Source of the DNA: an uncultured Dysgonomonas sp.
GTDB lineage: Bacteria; Bacteroidota; Bacteroidia; Bacteroidales; Dysgonomonadaceae
NCBI GenBank assembly: GCA_900556485.1
Contig: USOX01000001.1
Span: 554,100-618,099 of the forward strand
Length of the DNA: 64,000 nt
Reading direction: 5' to 3'
The notes beneath the pieces were generated by a model. The model saw nothing but the letters and a program-made list of their open reading frames with translations, searched no databases and was not told the origin of the DNA. A program made the translations under genes and the position numbers. Shown piece by piece: positions 42,866 to 51,084 of the stretch. The first letter of the stretch is position 1. Each line of letters begins with the position of its first letter.

Positions 42866-42887
42866 ATGCGATATGGGCTTATCGCAT
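42866..42887. terminator. hairpin between convergent DUF302 and hxlR genes
   Basis: ATGCGATA / TATCGCAT, 8-bp perfect stem with loop TGGGCT. No U-tract on either side, so termination is uncertain. Confidence 0.4.
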
Positions 42888-42939
42888 AAAAGGCACCATT
42901 TCTCATAACTGAAAAGATACATCTTGTTAAACAAGGTTT

Positions 42940-43272
42940 TCAACAAGACAAATCCTGCCCCTTCTCCAAATACATATACCCCCATTTTCTCATTTCTTTG
43001 ATAATAGGACAAATCGTCTCTCCATACTCCGTTAAATAATATTCAACGCGGGGAGGAGTCTCATTAAAAGATTCTCTTCGTATGATACCATCCCGAACCA
43101 ATTCAGTAAGCTGGGTTGAAAGCATTCTTTCGCTAATAGTAGGCAGCGAATGCCTGATCTCACTAAATCTGTTTATCTCTTTATGTATCAATAGTAAGAT
43201 TGTCGCCTTGCATTTTCCCTTTATCACTTTCAGGAACACATCCGAAGGGCAAATATATTCGGGTTCTATCAT
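42940..43272 (-). CDS. HxlR-family transcriptional regulator
   Basis: 110 residues, typical HxlR length. CPSDVFLKVIKGKCKATILLLIHKEINRFSEI is the first half with the conserved Cys8 used as a redox sensor in related regulators. The winged-helix follows: LPTISERMLSTQLTELVRDGIIRRESFNETPPRVEYYLTEYG. It is divergent from the quinone oxidoreductase gene, the classic target arrangement (for example YodB/YhdH-like pairs). It would repress that gene until electrophiles or aldehydes modify the cysteine. Confidence 0.9.
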   Translation of the reverse strand: MIEPEYICPSDVFLKVIKGKCKATILLLIHKEINRFSEIRHSLPTISERMLSTQLTELVRDGIIRRESFNETPPRVEYYLTEYGETICPIIKEMRKWGYMYLEKGQDLSC

Positions 43273-43369
43273 TTTTTTATAATCGTTTTCTACCTGTAAA
43301 TCAGCAATACTGAAGTTTTATTCCGTTACGGAAGAAATTGTAAGTTGTTGTTATACAAATAATAAGTCT

Positions 43370-43379
43370 GTAAATTTAC
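43370..43379. promoter_or_regulatory. palindrome in the hxlR/yhdH promoter region
   Basis: GTAAATTTAC, a perfect 10-bp palindrome 10 nt before the oxidoreductase ATG that also includes a 7/8 match to the -7 box (TAAATTTA). Candidate HxlR operator. Confidence 0.35.
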
Positions 43380-43389
43380 GCAAAAAAAG

Positions 43390-44382
43390 ATGAAATCAGA
43401 TTATAAAGCATTACTAATTGCAGAAGATAACGGTACATATAACAAGAAAGTCGTTACGTTAAACACAGATGATTTACCCAAAAACGACCTGTTGGTAAAA
43501 GTAAAATATTCATCCGTTAATTATAAGGATGCTCTATCGTCAAACGGTAATAAAGGGGTAACAAAACAATATCCGCATGTTCCGGGTATTGATGCGGTAG
43601 GAACGGTTATAGAATCTGCTTCCGACAAGTTTCCGGTAGGAAGCGATGTGTTAGTTACGGGTTATGATTTGGGTATGAACACTTGGGGTGGATTTGGTGA
43701 ATATATTTCTATTCCTCAGTCTTGGGCTATCTTATTACCGGAAGGGTTGTCGCCTAAAGAGGCAATGTGTTTCGGGACTGCGGGATTAACCGCGGCTTTA
43801 TCTGTCAACCACCTCATCGCGAATGGAGTATTACCCGATAGCGGGAATATTGTTGTAAGTGGTGCAACGGGAGGTGTAGGCAGTATTGCTGTTTCTATAC
43901 TGGCCAAACTAGGTTATGGGGTAATAGCTGTTTCGGGCAAATATGAAAACACTTTTCTCACAGAAACACTGGGGGCGAAAGAAGTCATCACCCGAAATGA
44001 ATTTATAGAAAGCTACAATAAGAAGCCATTGGCTAAGCCACAGTTCGCAGGGGCGATAGATACCGTTGGTGGGGAAATACTATCGGGGATGCTTAAGTCG
44101 AGCCAATATGAAGGCGTGGTCACCTGTTGCGGAATGGTTGCTTCGGACGAGCTTAATACAAGTATTTTTCCCTTTATTTTGCGTGGGGTACGTTTAATTG
44201 GCGTGGATTCAGTAGAAATATCCCTCTCAAAAAAAGAAGAAGTGTGGAAGAAGCTGGCTAAAGAGTGGAAACCGCTTAACCTTGAGAAAATTACAAAAGA
44301 GATTTCTCTTGAGCAGTTGCCCGAGGTGCTTGATGATATTCTGAATGGCAAAGCAAAAGGCCGTTTTATTCTCAAATATTAA
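43390..44382 (+). CDS. YhdH/YhfP-family quinone oxidoreductase (MDR family)
   Basis: 330 residues of the zinc-independent medium-chain reductase family. The Rossmann motif is SGATGGVGSIAVSILAKLGY (about 157-176). Early segment KYSSVNYKDALSSNGNKGVT and PHVPGIDAVGTVIES are YhdH signatures. Related enzymes reduce quinones or acryloyl-CoA-type enones with NADPH. It is divergent from an HxlR regulator 117 nt away, which suggests induction by electrophiles. A near-consensus promoter (TAAATTTA) overlaps a palindrome just upstream. Confidence 0.92.
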   Translation: MKSDYKALLIAEDNGTYNKKVVTLNTDDLPKNDLLVKVKYSSVNYKDALSSNGNKGVTKQYPHVPGIDAVGTVIESASDKFPVGSDVLVTGYDLGMNTWGGFGEYISIPQSWAILLPEGLSPKEAMCFGTAGLTAALSVNHLIANGVLPDSGNIVVSGATGGVGSIAVSILAKLGYGVIAVSGKYENTFLTETLGAKEVITRNEFIESYNKKPLAKPQFAGAIDTVGGEILSGMLKSSQYEGVVTCCGMVASDELNTSIFPFILRGVRLIGVDSVEISLSKKEEVWKKLAKEWKPLNLEKITKEISLEQLPEVLDDILNGKAKGRFILKY

Positions 44383-44410
44383 GTATATTTATTTTTACCT
44401 TTCTCCATAA

Positions 44411-44438
44411 CCCCGGGTGAACGCAGTGTAACCCGGGG
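44411..44438. terminator. GC-rich hairpin between convergent genes
   Basis: CCCCGGGT / ACCCGGGG, an 8-bp perfect stem with a 12-nt loop, between the oxidoreductase and the spondin-domain gene. Followed by GTGGGGATAAT, so no U-tract; it could be a bidirectional barrier or a dispersed repeat. Confidence 0.5.
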
Positions 44439-44465
44439 GTGGGGATAATGTTTCGGACAGCATCA

Positions 44466-45593
44466 TCACTTAATACTTACCTCTATTAATTGCTCTGCAC
44501 GAGGCATATCATTTCCGGAGATACTCACATCCGCGGTGATATTATTCCTCTGTAACGCATCAACGGGCGTATTATTTTGCATGATCGAAGAATGCCCTAT
44601 CATAGCCGCAAATGCTATCTTTTCACCCTGCCGGGCGTTATAAGAAGTTTCCGCTGTCTCTCCGGGTTTAGTGAACGAAGAGGTTGTATGTACACTCTTT
44701 ACATCCGGATTATTCTCCATCGCCTTTTTAAGGTTATCCAGATTTCCGGATTGCGCCCACTCTTGCGTGTTGCTATTCATTTCGTTTGCGATGGTTGCTG
44801 TAAGAGGATTCCGGTCGCCTTTATAAACAACGACGATAACCGGCGAAAGAGCTGTGAAAGCACCCGTGTTGGCAGCCAGTTTATCCCCTAAAGGCTGGTT
44901 ATTACCCCTTTCGGCCAGGGCAACCAGCTCGGTACCTGCCTTCTCACCAGCGTCGAAAAGGGGTTTTTCATTTACCGGCTTGCCGTCAAAGGCATTGGAT
45001 ACGGCCCATACTCCGGTTGAGAATGGCGTTTGCACCTTTGTGGCATTCGTATTGTTGCGTATGGTGAGTGTAAAGCGCGAAGCGGCAGCGTCATACGCCA
45101 GGTTCAGCTTCATCATTTCGCCCGCGGAGGGATAGTCGTAAGTTCCGTCCTTACCATTTATTTCCGTCACTTGCTGGTCTTTATCTTCCCGGGGCTGACC
45201 TTTTTTACTGCGGCGCGGGTCGTTATTCTTTTTTGTTCCCGCATCCCATAATTTCACCTGGTTGGAGATGTCGCCCGTAATGGGGTTTCCATTGTCCTCG
45301 AATAGCTTGATACCGGGATTTTCGGGTGCGAAGAAAAGGTCCCAGGAGTTTCCATACATGGTTGCAAACATCAGGGTTTGTCCTTTCATGGCATTGAAAG
45401 TGATTTGTATTTCCTGTCCGGGCATTACTTCAACGTTGCTTCCCGGTTCCTGAAAGGTACCACTCTGCGCATAATCTTTCACTGAACTGTTATTCTTAAA
45501 GGTGATTGTTCTTTTTTCTCCTTCGCTGTTGCACGAAACCAGCATCGCACTTACGGCGGCAAGCAGAAGGAGGGGTAATGTTCTTTTTTTCAT
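44466..45593 (-). CDS. spondin-N domain lipoprotein
   Basis: 375 residues. Lipoprotein signal with Cys21 (AMLVSCNSEGE). Two spondin_N-like units: the first about 30-200 (LMFATMYGNSWDLFFAPENP, GISL-like IKLFEDNG, QVKLWDAGT), the second about 205-375 with a matching IAFAAMIGHSS motif near the end. Spondin-like lipoproteins occur widely in Bacteroidetes cargo regions; their function is not known, but they bind extracellular material in animals. Codon use is GC-richer than the neighbours, which suggests a separate origin within the cargo block. Confidence 0.85.
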   Translation of the reverse strand: MKKRTLPLLLLAAVSAMLVSCNSEGEKRTITFKNNSSVKDYAQSGTFQEPGSNVEVMPGQEIQITFNAMKGQTLMFATMYGNSWDLFFAPENPGIKLFEDNGNPITGDISNQVKLWDAGTKKNNDPRRSKKGQPREDKDQQVTEINGKDGTYDYPSAGEMMKLNLAYDAAASRFTLTIRNNTNATKVQTPFSTGVWAVSNAFDGKPVNEKPLFDAGEKAGTELVALAERGNNQPLGDKLAANTGAFTALSPVIVVVYKGDRNPLTATIANEMNSNTQEWAQSGNLDNLKKAMENNPDVKSVHTTSSFTKPGETAETSYNARQGEKIAFAAMIGHSSIMQNNTPVDALQRNNITADVSISGNDMPRAEQLIEVSIK

Positions 45594-45751
45594 TGTTATT
45601 CTTTTTTTTATTTTTGTATAACAATGGCTCAGGGTGGTTTGTTTAGGAGGCTACATGCTACACCTTCACCGTCTGGAATATTATTCCGAGGTAGAAAAAC
45701 AAAAGTGGAATAATCTGGATTCCTGGGTATTGAAAGATTAATAAATATAAG

Positions 45752-46258
45752 TTGGGATTTAAAGATAGTTTTTTAAAAGAATCAATACTAAAAATGCCTC
45801 AATTAACTAAAGGTGGAAAATTTGTCTTTGGGTGGTGTATCATCCGTGAAGACTTGACAGTCACTTTGCCGGAACAAACCATACAGGAATACGGGATTGA
45901 AAAAGTAAATCGTTTATTCCTTATTTCAGGAAGTAAAACTACGGGAGGATTTTCTGTTTCCCATAAAGAATTACTTTTAAATTCAGTTTTTGAAAATATC
46001 ACAGGATTATACCCGGATTTATGCATTAATAATCCCACCATGAATAAGATTATTGACCATAATGGCAGGAAATATGTATGGGTATATATCGAAACCGGAG
46101 TAGTTCAACTTACAAGAGATATTCTATCTGCTTATAATTTGAAAACGGGTGATAAATTGATGTGTATCCGGAGTAGTAACATCGCTTTCATGATGGGCGC
46201 AAAAGGGCCTTTATTAGAAGCTGCAAAAGAGTATAAAGGGGTTATAGGGGAATTTTAA
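45752..46258 (+). CDS. hypothetical protein with AbrB-like halves (168 aa)
   Basis: Two similar halves, each with a loop-strand pattern: KFVFGWCIIREDLTVTLPEQTIQEYGIE and YVWVYIETGVVQLTRDILSAYNLKTGDK. Residues SGSKTTGGFSV form a Gly/Ser turn. The pattern recalls SpoVT/AbrB-type swapped hairpins, and I recall similar uncharacterised proteins in Firmicutes and methanogens, without a known function. The start codon here is TTG; the next ATG is at 45794 (MPQLTKGG), which may be the true start. Confidence 0.6.
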   Translation: MGFKDSFLKESILKMPQLTKGGKFVFGWCIIREDLTVTLPEQTIQEYGIEKVNRLFLISGSKTTGGFSVSHKELLLNSVFENITGLYPDLCINNPTMNKIIDHNGRKYVWVYIETGVVQLTRDILSAYNLKTGDKLMCIRSSNIAFMMGAKGPLLEAAKEYKGVIGEF

Positions 46259-46293
46259 GAATTTAGATAAATTTAATGCAGATCCCCATCACT

Positions 46294-46692
46294 CTATACT
46301 TCCTTCATCCAGGGTGGTGGCGGTAACAGGCAGAACGGATGTCCGCAAGGGTCAATCATCACCCGCCAACCTTCATCATATTGGGTTTCAGCCATAGTAG
46401 CGCCACACGAAAGAGCATATTTTACTGCTTCTTCCACATCCTTGACATGGAAATCCAAATGTTCCATCTGCTGTTGCTCGTCCGTTGTCGCAGGCCACAC
46501 AGGCGGTACATAATTATCTACTTGCTGAAAGGTTATCCAGGTTGGAAATCCTTTCTGGTTGATATTAGCTAAAACTGTAAATTCCTCGCCGGGAAATCTC
46601 GTCCAGCCAAGAAGTTTTTCGTAAAACGCAGATAATTCGTCTGCATTATCGGAATCCAAGACAACATTCCATCCCACAAGATTAGGTGCCAT
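46294..46692 (-). CDS. VOC-superfamily (glyoxalase/bleomycin-resistance-like) protein
   Basis: 132 residues with two paired beta-alpha-beta-beta-beta modules: NVVLDSDNADELSAFYEKLLGW and HLDFHVKDVEEAVKYALSCGA, followed by VMIDPCGHPFCL. The metal-ligand pattern (an early His/Glu, His in HLDFHV and Glu near the end) is only partly obvious. Small VOC proteins act as lyases, dioxygenases or antibiotic-binding proteins; the specific role is unknown. It sits alone between a convergent hypothetical gene and the AraC regulator. Confidence 0.88.
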   Translation of the reverse strand: MAPNLVGWNVVLDSDNADELSAFYEKLLGWTRFPGEEFTVLANINQKGFPTWITFQQVDNYVPPVWPATTDEQQQMEHLDFHVKDVEEAVKYALSCGATMAETQYDEGWRVMIDPCGHPFCLLPPPPWMKEV

Positions 46693-46877
46693 ACTAAAAT
46701 ACCTCTGTTTTTTATTCGTTTTATATTTGACTGTAAAATTAATAAATTAATAGTAGGACTTATAAATCAGGTGGTTAATTTTACTATTATACTTTTAGGT
46801 GGATGATTAAAAATTAATCCCCAGTCCATATTCCTGCGGACTGTACACCTATGAAAGTAACGGGTAATATATATTTC

Positions 46878-47777
46878 CTACGCCTGCATCTTCCTGTACT
46901 CATTCGGAGTATAACCCACATTCTTTTTAAACAAACGGTTGAAGTGTTGCGAATACTGAAATCCCAGTTCAAAAGCAATCTGGCTCACGGTTTTATCTGT
47001 TCCCAGTATCCACTCCTTTGCCGTATCAATCAGCTTATTCTGAATGTACTCCTGTGCCGTTTTACCCGTTTCTTTTTTTATCAGGTCACCAAAGTAATTC
47101 GGTGAAAGGCAAATCTTATCAGCAATATACTTTACGGTTGGCAAACCTTGCTGCCTGAGTTGTTCGTCTTCAAAATATTCATCCAGTAAGGTTTCAAACC
47201 GGGTTACAACATCCTTATTGGCCTCGTGGCGGGTGATAAACTGCCGTTCGTGGAAACGCATACAGTAATCAAGCAGCAGTTCGATATTTTTGGAAATAAG
47301 ACGTTTGCTGTGATTATCAATAGCATGTTCCAGTTCGAGGGAGATTTTATCGAAGCAATCCATAACAATCCTGCGCTCTCTTTCTGAAAGGTGCAGCGAT
47401 TCGTTGGATTCATACGAGAAAAAAGAATAGTTTCTTATTTCCTTCCCCAAAGAAGTTCCACGTATTAGATCCGGATGGAAAATCAGACCGATGCCCGAAG
47501 GCTTCACCCCATTATCAAGCTCGGTAGTAGCTACCTGCCCGGGAGCGAATCCGATGATAGAACCTTCCTCAAAGTCATACATCTGGCGTCCGTAGCGTAT
47601 TTTTCCGCATATATTATCTTTGAGGTACAGACAATATACACCATAGTTGAAACGGTAGTGCGACGGCCATTTTTCAGCCTTTGATAAATCGACAACCGCC
47701 ACCAGCGGATGAAGCGTTTCCAACCCGAAAAGCTTGTTGTACTGGTTTATTGTATCCACTTTTATCACTTCTTCCAT
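46878..47777 (-). CDS. AraC-family transcriptional regulator
   Basis: 299 residues from the ATG at 47777 (MEEVIKVDTINQYN); the ATG at 47804 overlaps an exact -7 box, so it cannot be in the transcript. The N-terminal 170 residues are a cupin-like ligand-binding domain (GVYCLYLKDNICGKIRYGRQ, EGSIIGFAPGQVAT). The C-terminal double HTH is clear: IADKICLSPNYFGDLIKKETGKTAQEYI and VSQIAFELGFQYSQHFNRLFKKNVGYTPNEYRK. It is divergent from the cyclophilin-like/cupin/CMD/ABM operon and is its probable activator. Confidence 0.92.
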   Translation of the reverse strand: MEEVIKVDTINQYNKLFGLETLHPLVAVVDLSKAEKWPSHYRFNYGVYCLYLKDNICGKIRYGRQMYDFEEGSIIGFAPGQVATTELDNGVKPSGIGLIFHPDLIRGTSLGKEIRNYSFFSYESNESLHLSERERRIVMDCFDKISLELEHAIDNHSKRLISKNIELLLDYCMRFHERQFITRHEANKDVVTRFETLLDEYFEDEQLRQQGLPTVKYIADKICLSPNYFGDLIKKETGKTAQEYIQNKLIDTAKEWILGTDKTVSQIAFELGFQYSQHFNRLFKKNVGYTPNEYRKMQA

Positions 47778-47801
47778 AACGTGTAAATCTGATTTCTTTT
47801 T

Positions 47802-47809
47802 CAAAGATA
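47802..47809 (-). promoter_or_regulatory. -7 promoter box of the AraC gene, fixes its start
   Basis: Minus strand TATCTTTG, exact TAnnTTTG. It overlaps the upstream ATG at 47804, leaving 47777 as the likely start. Confidence 0.5.
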
Positions 47810-47907
47810 TGTATTATAAATGAATGATATACACCTAAAAAACCGGAAACAGTAATAATGGTACAACAATCCGGAATATGTATACAAACCCATTGGCTGA
47901 TACCCTG

Positions 47908-47915
47908 TAATTTTG
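47908..47915 (+). promoter_or_regulatory. -7 promoter box of the cyclophilin-like operon, argues for a late start
   Basis: TAATTTTG, exact match. The predicted transcript start is near 47920, so the ORF's first ATG (47920) would be leaderless; 47959 is the better start. Confidence 0.5.
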
Positions 47916-47958
47916 TAAAATGAAGTTAGAGTATGATATTCAAAAAATAAAGATGCTT

Positions 47959-48432
47959 ATGAAAAAGTTAGTATTATTCCCTCTTATGCTATTACTGGCA
48001 ATGACGGTAACAGCTTGCGACGGAGATTCGCCCAATATGGACAACGATGATACCGAACAATCCGGAAACAACTCACGTATGATAACTATCAAAGTTGGCG
48101 ATCAAACAATTACCGCCACTATGGAAGACAATGTTGCAGCCCGCGATTTCCTGTCGCGCCTGCCCCTCGAAGTAACACTGAATGATTACAGCAATACGGA
48201 AAAAATATTCTATCCTTCTCCGGCTCTTGATGTCAACGGAGCCCCAAGAGGATGTACCCCTGCACCGGGTGATATAACCATTTATGAACCGTGGAGCAAT
48301 GTGGCTATTTTCTACAAAAGCTTTTCGAGCAGCAACTCCCTTATTAAGATAGGACATATCAACGATTCGGGCATAAATGCCCTTAATGTTCCCGGCGATG
48401 TGAGAGTAAGATTTGAACAGAAAGTCGATTAA
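47959..48432 (+). CDS. cyclophilin-like fold lipoprotein
   Basis: 157 residues from the ATG at 47959 (MKKLVLFPLMLLLAMTVTAC), chosen because it gives a clean lipoprotein signal peptide. The mature part, after the acidic linker GDSPNMDNDDTEQSGNN, is the cyclophilin-like domain: MITIKVGDQTITATMEDNVAARDFLSRLPL and VNGAPRGCTPAPGDITIYEPWSNVAIFYKSFS. Such Bacteroidetes proteins have no proven isomerase activity. First of four plus-strand genes; all or most carry export signals. Confidence 0.87.
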   Translation: MKKLVLFPLMLLLAMTVTACDGDSPNMDNDDTEQSGNNSRMITIKVGDQTITATMEDNVAARDFLSRLPLEVTLNDYSNTEKIFYPSPALDVNGAPRGCTPAPGDITIYEPWSNVAIFYKSFSSSNSLIKIGHINDSGINALNVPGDVRVRFEQKVD

Positions 48433-48469
48433 AAGCATTATAATACTAACCCCAATGACAAGAATAAAG

Positions 48470-48988
48470 ATGAAAAAGAAAAAAATAATATCCCTCCTGT
48501 TTGCCTCAATGATTGTACTTACAGGATGCAGCAATCAGCGTAAACAAGAACAAAATCAAAAAATAGAAAATATGAATACAGAAATACCCAAAATCAGCGA
48601 CTTCCCGGTAGGCGAAGAAAACACCGCTTACGCACAATATTTCTCAGGTAAATCATGGCTTGCCCCACTTACTAAAATGAGTGAGTTAAATGTACCCATG
48701 TCGAACGTAACCTTCGAACCCGGCTGCCGCAACAACTGGCACAGCCATACGGGCGGACAAATACTTGTAGCCGTTGGTGGCACAGGCTATTATCAGGAAA
48801 GAGGAAAAGCTGCCGTGCGAATGGAGCCCGGTGATGTTATCGAAATAGCTCCCAATATTGAACATTGGCATGGAGCCGCACCCGACAGCGTGTTCTCCCA
48901 TCTGGCTATCGCCTGCAATCCGCAGACCAACGAAAACACCTGGCTCGAACCTGTTTCGGATGAGGATTATGCGGCAGCAGTTAAATAG
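48470..48988 (+). CDS. cupin-domain lipoprotein
   Basis: 172 residues from the ATG at 48470, chosen for its lipoprotein signal (MKKKKIISLLFASMIVLTGC). The cupin core is WHSHTGGQILVAVGGTGYYQERG, with the metal-binding His pair, followed by MEPGDVIEIAPNIEHWHGAAPDS with the third His. It fits the (R)-mandelonitrile-lyase/carboxymuconolactone-decarboxylase-associated cupin group. It lies between the cyclophilin-like and CMD genes, forming part of an exported redox or detoxification module. Confidence 0.88.
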   Translation: MKKKKIISLLFASMIVLTGCSNQRKQEQNQKIENMNTEIPKISDFPVGEENTAYAQYFSGKSWLAPLTKMSELNVPMSNVTFEPGCRNNWHSHTGGQILVAVGGTGYYQERGKAAVRMEPGDVIEIAPNIEHWHGAAPDSVFSHLAIACNPQTNENTWLEPVSDEDYAAAVK

Positions 48989-49012
48989 AAATATTCAAAT
49001 AACAGAATAGCA

Positions 49013-49747
49013 ATGAATAGAGACATATATAAAATAAATTGGATAGCCATAGCGGTTCTCACCGCTATACTGTCTTTTAATATACATCCGATAAATGCCC
49101 AAAATATGGATAACAGTTTAAACCAAAAGCAACAAAAGATAGTAACCATTGCTGCCAATACCGCAACAGGTAACCTCGATATACTGAAAACAGAACTAAA
49201 TGCGGGTTTGGATGCAGGACTGACCATAAATCAGATTAAGGAAATACTCGTTCAGATGTATGCCTACGCCGGATTCCCCCGAAGCCTGCAAGGAATAAAC
49301 ACCTTTATGTCGGTAATAGAAGACCGCAAAGCCAAAGGAACAAACGATGCCGAAGGTCCGGAAGCGTCACCAATAACCGATAAAAGGGACAAATACACCC
49401 GAGGACGCGAAGTATTGGAAAAGCTGACGCTTACCGACCAGAAAAACATCTCCGGTGCTAATGCCTTTGCACCTGCCATAGATGTTTACCTCAAAGAACA
49501 TCTCTTTGCAGATATATTCGAACGGGATGTATTGACTTATCCGGAACGTGAACTGGCTACAATCTCAGCCCTGGCATCCATGACCGGAGTAGACCCCATG
49601 CTGCAATCGCACATGAATATGGGAATGAATGTGGGACTTACTGAACCACAGCTAAAGCAGGTTGTATCTATTATACAAACATCAGTAAGCCATCGGCAAG
49701 GTGCTAATGCCTCACTGATACTTGATAAAGTAGTTAAAGGAAGATGA
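49013..49747 (+). CDS. exported carboxymuconolactone decarboxylase family protein
   Basis: 244 residues with an N-terminal signal/anchor (INWIAIAVLTAILSFNIHPI, ending NAQ). Two CMD repeats: about 40-115 with GLTINQIKEILVQMYAYAGFPRSLQGI, and about 160-240 with TYPERELATISALASMTG and LTEPQLKQVVSIIQ. The CxxC active site of AhpD-type members is absent, so it is unlikely to be a classic AhpD. Export plus a neighbouring cupin suggests a shared pathway. It overlaps the next gene by 4 nt. A cytoplasmic paralogue lies at 51848-52630. Confidence 0.88.
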   Translation: MNRDIYKINWIAIAVLTAILSFNIHPINAQNMDNSLNQKQQKIVTIAANTATGNLDILKTELNAGLDAGLTINQIKEILVQMYAYAGFPRSLQGINTFMSVIEDRKAKGTNDAEGPEASPITDKRDKYTRGREVLEKLTLTDQKNISGANAFAPAIDVYLKEHLFADIFERDVLTYPERELATISALASMTGVDPMLQSHMNMGMNVGLTEPQLKQVVSIIQTSVSHRQGANASLILDKVVKGR

Positions 49748-50181
49748 TAAAGAAAGTATTTCCATTTTTCATTGCCACAGTTGTGCTTATGGTAGTCTTT
49801 GCAAACTGTTCATCAAATAGTGGGAACAACAATAAGGAAACTACTATGAACGATAATTCCATTCCGCCAGAAAATAACAAAGTACGCCTATCCATGATTA
49901 CGGTAGATTCTACCCGGCTGAACGAATACAACGCTTTCCTGAAAGAAGAGATTGAAGCCTCGATGCGTTTGGAGCCGGGAGTGCTTACCCTATATGCCGT
50001 TTCGGAAAAAGATAATCCCAATAAGGTGGTTATCCTTGAAATTTATGCTGATGAAGACGCTTATCAGAAGCACATTAAAACACCTCATTTCCTCAAATAT
50101 AAGGAAGGAACGCTGGATATGGTTCAGTCATTGGAATTGATAGATACGACCCCATTAATACCGGGATTGAAGATAAAGTAG
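49744..50181 (+). CDS. antibiotic-biosynthesis-monooxygenase domain lipoprotein
   Basis: 145 residues. Lipoprotein signal with Cys22 (VVFANCSSNSG). The ABM fold (about 48-140) is a ferredoxin-like dimeric barrel: VRLSMITVDSTRLNEYNAFLKEEIEASMRLEPGVLTLYAV and VVILEIYADEDAYQKHIKTPHFLKYK. Such domains monooxygenate or quench quinones and heme. Translationally coupled to the CMD gene by a 4-nt overlap. A transporter remnant follows directly. Confidence 0.87.
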   Translation: MIKKVFPFFIATVVLMVVFANCSSNSGNNNKETTMNDNSIPPENNKVRLSMITVDSTRLNEYNAFLKEEIEASMRLEPGVLTLYAVSEKDNPNKVVILEIYADEDAYQKHIKTPHFLKYKEGTLDMVQSLELIDTTPLIPGLKIK

Positions 50182-50274
50182 ATAATCGTCGGTCAGGATA
50201 TTTTTGGTTGGAATAAAGTACTGGCTTTGATGCTTGTTATGGCAGGCGTTTATCTGGTTTCGAAAGTGAAATAA
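50182..50274 (+). pseudogene. C-terminal remnant of an EamA/DMT-type transporter
   Basis: Thirty open codons directly after the ABM stop, with no start: IIVGQDIFGWNKVLALMLVMAGVYLVSKVK is the translation, split here as IIVGQDIFGWNKVLALML and VMAGVYLVSKVK. The pattern of a last helix followed by AGVYLVSK at the C-terminus is typical of EamA-family drug/metabolite exporters. I read it as what remains after a deletion that fused the ABM gene to the transporter's 3' end. Confidence 0.55.
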
Positions 50275-50322
50275 ACTTTTCCCCGGACAGAGTTGTTACA
50301 ACAACATTAAAACTTCCGAATC

Positions 50323-51066
50323 ATGAAACGTTATCTTCTTATCGCTCTCTTGTTTTGCTTTGCCATACAGGTAGAAGCCCAATCCGGGTGGCAGATACGC
50401 CTGATGCCGCAAGTGGCATTCGGCACACGTAACACCGTACAGCGTCCCAACAATGAGGAGGGCACACGCATATTCCTCAACGACGATTATAACCGGAAAC
50501 ATAATGCCTCCTTTTCTCCGCGTATAGAGTTGAAATACAACTACAAACGCCATTATGTGATCCTGACCGCCGCTTGGGTGAGCGACAGTTTCGAAGGAGT
50601 AGCCAAAGAAGACGTTTTATACGACCGTGTACTTTTTGCCACAGGCAGCCCGATTGAAGCCGATTATAGTTTCAACACCTATCGCCTGGGATATCGTTAC
50701 CGGATCGTGGAACGGCCGCGCTTTAACTTCGAACTGGGTGCGACGCTCTTGTTAAGGGATGCCTATATTTCATTGGAAGACCGGGACAAGAAAGCAAAGT
50801 TTTCGAATGTCGGCGTTGCCCCGCTGTTATCCTATTATATCGAATGGAAGGCAACCGAACGCCTGAGCCTGCTCTCCTATGGCGATGCTTTCGCCGTGAA
50901 AGCCGGCAGGGCCGAAGACGTGTTTGCAGGTGCGAAATATCAAATCACTCCCATGATTTCTGCCACAGCCGGTTATCGCTTACTTGAAGGTGGTTCCGAC
51001 TCGGACAGGGTTTACACCATGTCGGCTTTTCATTTCCTTTCTATGGGGATCGGGGTTGAGTTTTAG
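50323..51066 (+). CDS. outer-membrane beta-barrel protein, uncharacterised
   Basis: 247 residues. Signal peptide (MKRYLLIALLFCFAIQVEA). The rest alternates hydrophobic and polar residues in about ten strands (for example RHYVILTAAWVSDSF; FNTYRLGYRYRIVERPRFNFELGATLLL; ISATAGYRLLEGG) and ends SMGIGVEF, an outer-membrane C-terminal pattern. The family is not recognised. Clearly GC-richer than the preceding genes, and continues with DUF421 after 18 nt. Perhaps an envelope or porin-like protein of the cargo block. Confidence 0.75.
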   Translation: MKRYLLIALLFCFAIQVEAQSGWQIRLMPQVAFGTRNTVQRPNNEEGTRIFLNDDYNRKHNASFSPRIELKYNYKRHYVILTAAWVSDSFEGVAKEDVLYDRVLFATGSPIEADYSFNTYRLGYRYRIVERPRFNFELGATLLLRDAYISLEDRDKKAKFSNVGVAPLLSYYIEWKATERLSLLSYGDAFAVKAGRAEDVFAGAKYQITPMISATAGYRLLEGGSDSDRVYTMSAFHFLSMGIGVEF

Positions 51067-51084
51067 AAAAAAAACTATTAGAAT

